From Clostridia bacterium (GTDB taxonomy: Bacteria; Bacillota; Clostridia; Christensenellales; UBA1242): a stretch of DNA of 9,818 nt. Every line of letters begins with the position of its first letter. Position 1 is the stretch's first letter. The DNA lies in contig JAFYCH010000040.1 of the NCBI GenBank assembly GCA_017539765.1, positions 1 through 9,818 of the forward strand. Direction: 5' to 3'. The position numbers and the translations under genes are program-made. The notes below the pieces were generated by a model. That model saw only the letters and a list, made by a program, of their open reading frames with translations, was not told where the DNA came from and did no database searches. Shown one piece after another: positions 1 to 5,566 of the stretch.

Positions 1-1
1 A

Positions 2-520
2 AAGTTCTTAAGAGAACTTAAGCCTGACTGTTTGGAAGATATTATTGCAGGTATTTCATTATATCGTCCAGGACCAATGGATTTCTGTCCAACTTATGTG
101 GAAAACAAGCACAATCCAGACAAAATTAAATATGATTTGCCATGTTTGGAGCCAATTTTAAAGCCAACATATGGTGTTATTGTCTATCAAGAGCAAGTCA
201 TGCAGATTGTTCAGGCAATGGCTGGATACACTCTTGGCAGAGCCGATACTGTCAGAAAATATATGGGCAAAAAGAAGATGGCAGAACTAATGAAAGAAAG
301 AGTTGTGTTCATCAACGGTTTGCACGGAGAAGATCATGGAAGACAAGTTGATATTGATGGTGCTGTTAAACGTGGTGCAAGCGAAGAACTTGCTAATAAA
401 ATATTTGATGTGATGATCAAGTTTGGTTCTTATGCGTTTAACAAATCACACGCTGCAGCATATGCATTTTTGACATATCAAACCGCATACCTTAAAACTT
501 ATTACAAAGTTGAGTTTTGA
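2..520 (+). CDS. dnaE: DNA polymerase III subunit alpha, fingers-domain part (5' cut by window, 3' ended by an in-frame stop)
   Basis: This is the replicative DNA polymerase alpha subunit (C family), which copies DNA in the cytoplasm as part of the polymerase III holoenzyme. The reading frame is open from the window edge and begins within the conserved stretch LRELKPDCLEDIIAGISLYR, followed by PGPM, at the palm/fingers border. YQEQVMQI, GYTLGRADTVRKYMGKKK and FNKSHAAAYAFLTYQTAYLK follow, all typical of DnaE fingers. The PHP and catalytic-aspartate regions lie upstream, outside the window. The frame ends at TGA 518-520 directly after YYKVEF, where relatives continue with about four residues like MAAL and then LTSV. 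That continuation (TSVLNN) is present in the next frame, so this is one gene in two frames, not a natural C-terminus. The product would lack the helix-hairpin-helix, clamp-binding and OB parts. Identity is certain; whether the break is biological is not. Confidence 0.93.
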   Translation, partial: KFLRELKPDCLEDIIAGISLYRPGPMDFCPTYVENKHNPDKIKYDLPCLEPILKPTYGVIVYQEQVMQIVQAMAGYTLGRADTVRKYMGKKKMAELMKERVVFINGLHGEDHGRQVDIDGAVKRGASEELANKIFDVMIKFGSYAFNKSHAAAYAFLTYQTAYLKTYYKVEF

Positions 521-1707
521 CTTCTGTTTTAAACAACAGACTTTCAAAGCCAGATGACCTTAAAAAGTATATTATGTATGCAAGAAACACTGGCATAGAT
601 GTTTTGCCACCAGACATAAATAAATCACAATCACTTTTCAGCATTGAAAATGGTGCAATCAGACATGGACTTGCTGCACTTAAAAATATGGGCTATTCAA
701 TCAGTGAACAGATTATTGCAGAAAGAGAACAAAATGGTGAGTTTAAGGACCTTGTTGATTTAGTTTCAAGAATGAATAAATACGGTTTGAACAGAAAAGG
801 ACTTGAAAGTTTGATTTTTAGTGGTGCACTCGATTGTTTTGGAAAGCGCAGAACACAGCTTATGGCAGTTTTTGAACTTGTGCTTGAAAGAACTTCAAAA
901 GACAGAAAATCAAGTTCAAACGGACAGATAAGTATGTTTGATACTCTTCTTAAAAACGAACAAACTTTGACCAGCGTTGATTATCCTGACATACCGGAAT
1001 TTATAGAAACCGAAAAGCTTAAAAAGGAAAAAGAGTTTGTTGGTGTCTATGTTTCAGGTCATCCGCTTGATAAGTACTGGAAACAGTTTTCTGAATTCAA
1101 CTTCAATAGTTCAATGATAAAGAAGACAGATGAAGATAGTGAAGAAATGGAAACCGAAGAAGATGAAGACTATGGCGATATCACTGATGGAATGAGTGTT
1201 ACATTTGGTGGAATAATAACAGAAAATAGAAAAATGTTTACAAAACGTGACAACAAGGAAATGGGTATTGTCAAAATTGAAGATTTGTATGGTGAAGTTG
1301 ATTGTATGGTTTTCCCAAATCAATACAAAAACTTAAAACATATGTTAGAAGTTGACCAAATTGCAATCTTCAGTGGCAAAGTTTCAATAAGAGTTGGTGA
1401 TAGTCCAATAATTATTCTTGACGATGTTAAAAGTGTAGATGAAACCAAGCAGGAACAAAATAACCAAAAAACTGAAATTATGGAAGAAAAACCAAAGGTT
1501 TTGTGGCTTAAACTAAATTGTTCTAACAAAGAACTTATGCAAAAAGTTATGAACATTTTAGACGCATATACAGGCGAGACTGAATGCAGACTAAGATGCA
1601 CACAAAAGAATCAAACATATCAATATAAACATGGTATTTTGGTAAATAATTTGCTTTTATATGAATTGCAAACAATTTTGCCGGAAAATGATATAAAACT
1701 TGTATAA
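517..1707 (+). CDS. dnaE: DNA polymerase III subunit alpha, C-terminal part (helix-hairpin-helix, clamp-binding motif, OB fold), out of frame with the upstream part
   Basis: This continues the dnaE product in the -1 frame. The first residues (TSVLNN) and VLPPDINKSQSLF match the end of the fingers domain. LAALKNMGYSI and GLNRKGLESLIFSGALDCFG, near residues 53-110, are the tandem helix-hairpin-helix region. QISMF at residues 137-141 fits the QxxMF-type beta-clamp-binding motif. EFVGVYVSGHPLDKYW, near residues 173-190, leads into an acidic linker (EDSEEMETEEDEDYGD). The OB fold follows (VTFGGII, then GEVDCMVFP, to about residue 310), and then a short C-terminal domain. The only start near the 5' end is TTG 517-519, which overlaps the upstream TGA as TTGA; I see no good ribosome site before it. 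It could be made by reinitiation or not at all. The stop is 10 nt before the phosphofructokinase ATG, so the two genes are probably co-transcribed. Confidence 0.9.
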   Translation: MTSVLNNRLSKPDDLKKYIMYARNTGIDVLPPDINKSQSLFSIENGAIRHGLAALKNMGYSISEQIIAEREQNGEFKDLVDLVSRMNKYGLNRKGLESLIFSGALDCFGKRRTQLMAVFELVLERTSKDRKSSSNGQISMFDTLLKNEQTLTSVDYPDIPEFIETEKLKKEKEFVGVYVSGHPLDKYWKQFSEFNFNSSMIKKTDEDSEEMETEEDEDYGDITDGMSVTFGGIITENRKMFTKRDNKEMGIVKIEDLYGEVDCMVFPNQYKNLKHMLEVDQIAIFSGKVSIRVGDSPIIILDDVKSVDETKQEQNNQKTEIMEEKPKVLWLKLNCSNKELMQKVMNILDAYTGETECRLRCTQKNQTYQYKHGILVNNLLLYELQTILPENDIKLV

Positions 1708-1708
1708 T

Positions 1709-1712
1709 GGAG
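1709..1712 (+). promoter_or_regulatory. Shine-Dalgarno GGAG that fixes the pfk start at ATG 1718
   Basis: GGAG lies five bases before ATG 1718-1720 in the 10-nt gap after the dnaE stop. The same frame also has a TTG at 1700, inside dnaE, but it has no ribosome site. A start at 1718 gives MIENKKRILVLTSGGD, the usual short lead into the first phosphofructokinase motif. Confidence 0.8.
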
Positions 1713-1717
1713 AAAAT

Positions 1718-2683
1718 ATGATAGAAAACAAGAAAAGAATTTTAGTACTCACTAGTGGTGGTGACAGCAGTGGTATGAACGCTTATATCAAAGCGATTGC
1801 TAAACTTTGCAAAAAGAATGATATAGAAATTGTTGGAAGTATGTATGGTTTTGCAGGACTTATTAAAAATGATTTTGTAGAACTTGATTACAATCAAATG
1901 CGACAAGTTCAAAATATGGGTGGCTCAATTTTAAAATCTTCACGCTGTAAAGAATTTCAGGAAGAAGAAGGCTTTAAAAAGGCACTTGAAAATTTAAACA
2001 AAGCAAAGTTTGATTGTGTTATTGTTGTTGGTGGAAATGGCAGTTTGCGTGGTGCTTATGACCTTATGAATGCCGGCATAAACGTGATTGGTATTCCAGC
2101 GACAATCGACAATGATCTATCTTATACTGACTTGTCACTTGGTTATGACACAGCCTGCCAAAATGCTGTTTGTGACATTGTAAAGATTAAACAATCCATG
2201 TCTGCTTTTGACAGGGGCTTTATTGCCGAAGTTATGGGAAGACACTGCAGCGATATTGCACTCAAAACAGCAATAATCTCAAATGCAGATATGTGTATAA
2301 CAGAAAAAGTTGAGTTTGAAGATATTTTGAAAAAAGTTAATCAAAAAACAGAGAAAGGTGTAAAAAGTCCGTTGATTATTGTGCAAGAAAATTTGTTTAA
2401 CATAGAAGAACTTTCAAAGTATTTGGAAGAACAAACACAAAGAGAATATAGAAGTGTAAAACTTGGCTATATTCAAAGAGGCGGAGAGCCATCTAATGTA
2501 GACAAAATGTATGCAATAGAACTTGCTGTTTTGACAATAGAAACACTTCTTAAAAATGATTATGGTGTGGCACTTGGCAAAAGAAATGGCAGTATGATTG
2601 CAGAAAAACTTTCTAATGTGTTAAAGCAAAAAATGACACAATCAGAATTAAAATATATCTTTGAACACTATTGTTTTGATTAA
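1718..2683 (+). CDS. pfkA: 6-phosphofructokinase-family protein with several altered active-site positions
   Basis: The family phosphorylates fructose 6-phosphate with ATP in glycolysis, as a cytoplasmic tetramer. The 321-aa length is the bacterial norm. Visible motifs: TSGGDSSGMNA (12-22, usually GGDAPGMNA), MGGSILKSSR (67-76), VVGGNGSLRGA (103-113, usually GGDGS), IPATIDNDL (126-134, usually PGTIDND, with catalytic Asp131 kept), DRGFIAEVMGR (165-175), Glu224, Arg245 and GYIQRGG (250-256, usually GHIQRGG). Gly108 suggests ATP rather than pyrophosphate use, because PPi enzymes usually carry Asp there and Lys where this one has Ala128. Asn107 replaces the Asp that binds Mg-ATP, and Tyr251 replaces a phosphate-binding His, so activity may be altered. 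The gene lies directly after dnaE, an order common in Firmicutes, but a terminator follows instead of the frequent partner pyk. The fold is certain; the standard function is likely but not proven. Confidence 0.88.
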   Translation: MIENKKRILVLTSGGDSSGMNAYIKAIAKLCKKNDIEIVGSMYGFAGLIKNDFVELDYNQMRQVQNMGGSILKSSRCKEFQEEEGFKKALENLNKAKFDCVIVVGGNGSLRGAYDLMNAGINVIGIPATIDNDLSYTDLSLGYDTACQNAVCDIVKIKQSMSAFDRGFIAEVMGRHCSDIALKTAIISNADMCITEKVEFEDILKKVNQKTEKGVKSPLIIVQENLFNIEELSKYLEEQTQREYRSVKLGYIQRGGEPSNVDKMYAIELAVLTIETLLKNDYGVALGKRNGSMIAEKLSNVLKQKMTQSELKYIFEHYCFD

Positions 2684-2688
2684 AAAAT

Positions 2689-2714
2689 GATGACAAATTT
2701 TGTCATCTTTTTTT
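2689..2714. terminator. Hairpin terminator after pfk, likely bidirectional
   Basis: GATGACA (2689-2695), a five-base loop and TGTCATC (2701-2707) form a perfect 7-bp stem followed by seven T (2708-2714), a classic intrinsic terminator for dnaE-pfk. On the other strand the same stem is followed, after one base, by the complement of A2682-2687, giving a run of six T. It can therefore also stop the minus-strand gene that ends at 2757. Confidence 0.88.
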
Positions 2715-2756
2715 GTTTCGTAAAATTGGAATATTTAAAAAAATATGAAAGGGATA

Positions 2757-3110
2757 CTATTTTTTCTCATTTTTTAGCATATTTTTTGCGATTTTTTCAT
2801 CTTTTTCTACTATTTTTTCATTTTCGTCTGTCATTTTATCAACTATTGGTTGTTCTTCTTTTTTAAGTTTGTTTACGGTAAGTCTGCCTTTGTTTTTGAT
2901 AATTACAAAAATCAGGTAGATTGCAGCAATGCCAACAACAATATAAACCAATCTTGAAAAAATACTTCCTTGATATCCAAAAAGTCCAGCCACTAGGTCA
3001 TATTGAAAAAAACCAATGCATAGCCAATTTAAACTTCCAAACATAACAACAACAAATGCAAAAATACTTATCATATTATTATTGTTTGTAAAAAGCCTGA
3101 ATTTATGCAT
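2757..3110 (-). CDS. DUF378-family small membrane protein with a charged C-terminal tail
   Basis: The 117-aa protein has two clear membrane segments, about residues 13-35 (MISIFAFVVVMFGSLNWLCI...) and 50-71 (IFSRLVYIVVGIAAIYLIFV...). Between them sits FQYDLVAGLFG. The GSLNW, DLVAxLFG and SRLVY...VG signatures match the DUF378 (YuzA-like) family from memory; its function is unknown. Residues 73-117 form a Lys/Glu-rich, probably helical tail that ordinary family members of about 60-80 aa do not have. By the positive-inside rule that tail is likely cytoplasmic. No Shine-Dalgarno precedes the first ATG (3108-3110) or the internal ATG at residue 13 (3072-3074). The second start would give a more typical N-terminus, so the start is uncertain. 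The gene converges with pfk and diverges from the 395-aa gene. Confidence 0.78.
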   Translation of the reverse strand: MHKFRLFTNNNNMISIFAFVVVMFGSLNWLCIGFFQYDLVAGLFGYQGSIFSRLVYIVVGIAAIYLIFVIIKNKGRLTVNKLKKEEQPIVDKMTDENEKIVEKDEKIAKNMLKNEKK

Positions 3111-3146
3111 ATATATAATATTGTAAATATTTTTTTAAATTGCATA

Positions 3147-3175
3147 TTGACAAATACCATTGTATATAGTATACT
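3147..3175 (+). promoter_or_regulatory. Strong sigma-A type promoter for the 395-aa gene
   Basis: TTGACA (3147-3152), a 17-base spacer and TATACT (3170-3175) are close to the vegetative consensus. The start point would be near 3182. GAGAGGG (3186-3192) is the ribosome site five bases before ATG 3198, giving a very short leader. GTATA-TAG-TATAC forms a small palindrome around the -10, which may be chance in such AT-rich DNA. Confidence 0.82.
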
Positions 3176-3197
3176 TTAAAAGTAAGAGAGGGTTATT

Positions 3198-4385
3198 ATG
3201 AGTATTATTAAGGATTTCTTTAATTTAAGAAAAAAGAATAAAGAAGCTGCAGATAGTAAGAAGTTTGAAGATTTATCTGTGGAAGAACAAGAAAAAGAAT
3301 GCAAAAGACTTTTGGCTTTTAATGATTATAAAGAGTTTAAAAAGAATCTTGAAAAAAAGCCATATATGCTATCATATATTGTTGATAGATTAGATTTAGA
3401 CCATAATCAAATGAAAGAAGTAATTTACATTGGCACAAAAGAGACTGATTTTGATTTGGATAAACTGCTTGAAAGAGCAAATAATATTTCAAAACAAGAA
3501 ATTGTGGAAATTGCATTAAAAAATAAACCAGAGTTTGCTCTTGAAAAATACAACAACAGAACAGACATATTAAATCTACTTGGAACCAATGCTATTATTG
3601 ATATATTTGCTAAATATCCTGCAATTATCAGGGCAAATTGTGATGTTTTAAAACAAAATGTTACATTATATGGAAAAGACAAAAATAACAAACTTATCAC
3701 AAGAAAGTCAACTTTGCTTGCTCAACTTAAAAGAGCAATGAATTTGTGTTTTAGACCAGAAGCAGAACAAAGCAATGGATTTGATGATTTTGCTTTAAAT
3801 GAAATAGTTAGCAAAATTAAAGATAAGCAATTGTTCAAAAATGCAGTTTACAGTGAAAATATGATTAAATATGTTCCTACAGCAGCAAATGAAATGCTTA
3901 AAAAACATCCTGAAAAAGCAAGATATGTTCCAGGTAAAACATATGATCTTTGGAATTGTAGAACAATGTATGTTGTTCCAAATGAAATTAGAAAAAGATC
4001 AAAGATGAATAAAGAGGAATATGCAAAGTCAAGAGAACTTCAATTGGGTGAATTAAAAAATCCTTCTTTCAAGTCAAAAGGCGAAAATGCAAAAATTAAT
4101 CTTGTAAAAAAATGTGTAAAGAATGTTCCGGAAAATTATTTTGACATTTGCACATTGGAAAATTATTCAGAAGTAAAAAATAATCTTGCTGTTCAACTTC
4201 ATACTTATCTTGCATTTAAAAAACAAGGCAAAGAAGAAGAAATAGCAAAGTTGTTTGAAGTAGTTGGTTCTGAATCTGAAAAGAAAATTTTGGCAAGAGT
4301 AAAAGCAAATGCAACAAGAAAAGCAAACCAAAAGGCAAAAGCAAAAGCAGCAAAAGAAGCAGAAAAGGAACTTGAACTCAAGTAA
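3198..4385 (+). CDS. Protein of unknown function, 395 aa, helical, with a recurring hydrophobic-x-x-x-Pro motif and a Lys/Ala-rich C-terminus
   Basis: I do not recognise this protein. It has no signal peptide or membrane segment, so it is probably cytoplasmic, and it is strongly charged, rich in Lys, Glu and Asn. A short motif, hydrophobic-x-[KN]-x-P, recurs as LEKKP (51-55), LKNKP (107-111), FAKYP (137-141), LKKHP (234-238) and VKNVP (307-311). Each is followed about ten residues later by another hydrophobic patch. This looks like a degenerate alpha-helical repeat, loosely like DUF4116-type repeats; that is inference. Residues 240-275 hold a Tyr/Trp-containing stretch (YVPGKTYDLWNCRTMYVVP). 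Residues 360-395 are a Lys/Ala/Glu helix (KANQKAKAKAAKEAEKELEL) that could bind nucleic acid or form a coiled coil. The start is fixed by GAGAGGG and a near-consensus promoter, so high expression is likely. It is monocistronic, with its own terminator. Confidence 0.88.
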   Translation: MSIIKDFFNLRKKNKEAADSKKFEDLSVEEQEKECKRLLAFNDYKEFKKNLEKKPYMLSYIVDRLDLDHNQMKEVIYIGTKETDFDLDKLLERANNISKQEIVEIALKNKPEFALEKYNNRTDILNLLGTNAIIDIFAKYPAIIRANCDVLKQNVTLYGKDKNNKLITRKSTLLAQLKRAMNLCFRPEAEQSNGFDDFALNEIVSKIKDKQLFKNAVYSENMIKYVPTAANEMLKKHPEKARYVPGKTYDLWNCRTMYVVPNEIRKRSKMNKEEYAKSRELQLGELKNPSFKSKGENAKINLVKKCVKNVPENYFDICTLENYSEVKNNLAVQLHTYLAFKKQGKEEEIAKLFEVVGSESEKKILARVKANATRKANQKAKAKAAKEAEKELELK

Positions 4386-4405
4386 TTTAGAATCTAAGAA
4401 AAAAC

Positions 4406-4435
4406 AAAAATCACAGAAAAATCTGTGATTTTTTT
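4406..4435. terminator. Bidirectional hairpin terminator between convergent genes
   Basis: AAATCACAGA (4408-4417), loop AAAA and TCTGTGATTT (4422-4431) form a 10-bp stem ending in a T run to 4435. The A-rich left flank (4398-4410) supplies a T run on the other strand, so the hairpin can also end the minus-strand gene at 4521. Confidence 0.87.
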
Positions 4436-4520
4436 AATTTTTTATTTAAAAAACGTGAAAATTTTGTTATTTTTTGTTAATTTTTTAATTTGTTATATGG
4501 ATAACAATCAAAACACAAGT

Positions 4521-4781
4521 TTAATCAATAAGTTCAACACTCAAAAATTTAAAGCCCACGCCATCAATAAAATCCGATTTTGAAAATTTTACTTTGTTAA
4601 AATTGTTAAATGTCACATAGTGGCTTGTAAGCACCATTGGTGTTTCCGTTTTAAACTCGTTGCAAATAACTGTCATATATGCATAAAGATGTCTGACATC
4701 AAAGTCTTGCTTAAACTCAAATGTCTGATTTTTTATTATTTTATGATTATCATCATATTCTTTTGCCCACATTTTAAACAT
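4521..4781 (-). CDS. Small hypothetical protein, 86 aa
   Basis: A soluble 86-aa protein without signal peptide or membrane segments. It contains AKEYDDNHKIIKNQTFEF near the N-terminus, RHLYAYMTVICNEFKTETPM in the middle and SDFIDGVGFKFLSVELID at the end. From memory this pattern (MWAKxxxxxKII..., ICxEF...TP..L..H...F..F...KF...DFI..V.F..L.VE) resembles an unnamed small protein common in Clostridia; its function is unknown and I cannot check the match. The start is ATG 4779-4781 or ATG 4770-4772 (MWAKEY). Neither has a Shine-Dalgarno, and an in-frame TAA lies 12 bases upstream of the first. A promoter whose predicted start point falls on the first ATG suggests a leaderless mRNA. The gene is divergent from greA and convergent with the 395-aa gene. 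Confidence 0.7.
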   Translation of the reverse strand: MFKMWAKEYDDNHKIIKNQTFEFKQDFDVRHLYAYMTVICNEFKTETPMVLTSHYVTFNNFNKVKFSKSDFIDGVGFKFLSVELID

Positions 4782-4787
4782 AGTGGC

Positions 4788-4815
4788 ATTTTAACATAGT
4801 TTTTTGCAAATTCAA
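4788..4815 (-). promoter_or_regulatory. Extended -10 promoter predicted to give a leaderless mRNA for the 86-aa gene
   Basis: Read on the minus strand: TTGAAT (4815-4810), 16 bases, then TAAAAT (4793-4788) preceded by TGT, so an extended -10 (TGTTAAAAT). Only six bases (4787-4782) separate the -10 from ATG at 4781. Transcription would thus start at or next to the A of the start codon. The geometry is identical to that of tmk. Confidence 0.55.
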
Positions 4816-4874
4816 AATACTTTTAACATAATAAAGATATTTTTGCATAATATATAACGAATTTAAAAAAACGA

Positions 4875-4903
4875 TTGACAATATTCTCAGTATATGGTAT
4901 ATT
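4875..4903 (+). promoter_or_regulatory. Strong promoter for greA
   Basis: TTGACA (4875-4880), a 17-base spacer and TATATT (4898-4903), with TGG directly before the -10 (extended -10). The predicted start is about 4910, giving a leader of about 69 nt before ATG 4979. Confidence 0.82.
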
Positions 4904-4922
4904 TTTGTTGCTAAATAAGGAA

Positions 4923-4960
4923 GTTGGCAAATTCAGGGGGAATTTGTTGGCATTTTTTTT
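4923..4960 (+). promoter_or_regulatory. Attenuator-like hairpin with T tract in the greA leader
   Basis: CAAATTC (4928-4934), loop AGGGG and GAATTTG (4940-4946) pair perfectly. In RNA the stem extends outward through four G-U pairs between the GTTGGC copies at 4923-4928 and 4946-4951 and closes with G4923-C4951, giving 12 pairs. One base later comes a run of eight T (4953-4960). The ribosome site AAGGAG (4968-4973) lies just beyond. Termination here would release an RNA of about 50 nt before greA. The G-U pairs form only in the plus-strand transcript, which supports a role in this RNA. Function is inferred. Confidence 0.55.
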
Positions 4961-4978
4961 AATTAACAAGGAGACGAT

Positions 4979-5449
4979 ATGGAAGATATTTTTTTAACTC
5001 AAGAAGGACTTGAAGAAACAAAAAAAGAACTTGAATATTTAAAAACAACAGAAAGAATTAACGTTGCAAAAATGATTGGCGAAGCAAAATCTTATGGAGA
5101 TTTGAGTGAAAACAGTGAATATGACGCTGCAAAAATAAAAGAAGCACAACTTGAACTTAAAATTTTGGAACTTGAAAACAGAATCAAAAATGCAAAAATT
5201 ATTTCAAAAGACATGTTAAATACAGAAGTTGTCAATGTTGGCTCAAAGGTTACACTTTATGATGAAGATTTTGATGAAGAAGTTGTTTATTCACTTATGG
5301 GTGCAACAGACAGCGACCCTGCAAATGGAATAATAAGCAATCAGAGCCCACTTGGCAAGGCAATTTTGGGACAAAAAGTTGGTGCCAAAGTGCAAGTTGA
5401 AACTCCAGCAGGAATTGCAGTTTATAAAGTTTTAAAAATCGAAATATAA
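4979..5449 (+). CDS. greA: Transcription elongation factor GreA
   Basis: GreA enters the RNA polymerase secondary channel and stimulates cleavage of the RNA 3' end in backtracked complexes, restarting stalled transcription. The 156-aa length is normal (about 158). The N-terminal coiled coil (about 1-75) carries the signature GDLSENSEYDAAK at 40-52. Asp41 and Glu44, the tip residues that hold the catalytic Mg, are at the standard positions. The C-terminal FKBP-like domain (about 80-156) has SDPANGIISNQSPLGKAILG and ends in PAGIAVYKVLKIEI. The start ATG has an ideal AAGGAG six bases upagainst the usual spacing window. The gene is monocistronic, with its own promoter, leader hairpin and terminator, so its supply is probably controlled apart from its neighbours. 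Nothing in the protein looks unusual. Confidence 0.97.
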   Translation: MEDIFLTQEGLEETKKELEYLKTTERINVAKMIGEAKSYGDLSENSEYDAAKIKEAQLELKILELENRIKNAKIISKDMLNTEVVNVGSKVTLYDEDFDEEVVYSLMGATDSDPANGIISNQSPLGKAILGQKVGAKVQVETPAGIAVYKVLKIEI

Positions 5450-5473
5450 TTGTTTGTTTTTAAATATGATTAA

Positions 5474-5508
5474 AATAGCAAAATATTTGTTTTGCTATTT
5501 TTTTTGTT
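5474..5508 (+). terminator. Intrinsic terminator after greA
   Basis: AATAGCAAAA (5474-5483), loop TATTTG and TTTTGCTATT (5490-5499) form a perfect 10-bp stem followed by a T run (5500-5508). It separates greA from the tmk operon promoter. Confidence 0.88.
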
Positions 5509-5532
5509 TAAAATTTATTTAAACAAAATGTT

Positions 5533-5560
5533 TTGAGTAAATTTTATTTTATGATAAAAT
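5533..5560 (+). promoter_or_regulatory. Extended -10 promoter of the tmk operon, predicted leaderless
   Basis: TTGAGT (5533-5538), 16 bases, then TAAAAT (5555-5560) preceded by TGA (extended -10, TGATAAAAT). The -10 ends six bases before ATG 5567, so the expected start point is the start codon itself. No Shine-Dalgarno exists in 5540-5566. An in-frame TAA at 5555-5557 excludes an earlier start. Confidence 0.6.
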
Positions 5561-5566
5561 AAAAAT

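Noticed and set aside
142..351. Overlapping plus-strand frame of 69 codons inside dnaE
   Set aside because: It lies fully inside conserved polymerase sequence in another frame and has no recognisable product.
505..530. Programmed -1 frameshift in dnaE
   Set aside because: No slippery heptamer fits the reading frame (GTT GAG TTT TGA), no strong hairpin follows, and a -1 shift would still leave out the conserved four residues.
505..530. TGA read as tryptophan, making dnaE continuous
   Set aside because: An in-frame TAA follows three codons after the TGA (TTT TGA CTT CTG TTT TAA), TGG is used for Trp elsewhere, and TGA serves as the normal stop of ricT.
505..530. Split intein in dnaE, as in cyanobacteria
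   Set aside because: There is no intein sequence or Cys-start splice junction; the second half begins at once with polymerase sequence.
3111..3146. Leaderless promoter for the DUF378 gene, like those of tmk and the 86-aa gene
   Set aside because: TATTAT and TACAAT occur near the start, but no -35 at a suitable distance and no TGn element; the geometry does not match the other two.
4436..4520. Very AT-rich 85-bp stretch between convergent genes as a possible origin or regulatory site
   Set aside because: I see only T/A runs, with no repeated DnaA-box-like element and no clear promoter; it looks like an ordinary spacer.
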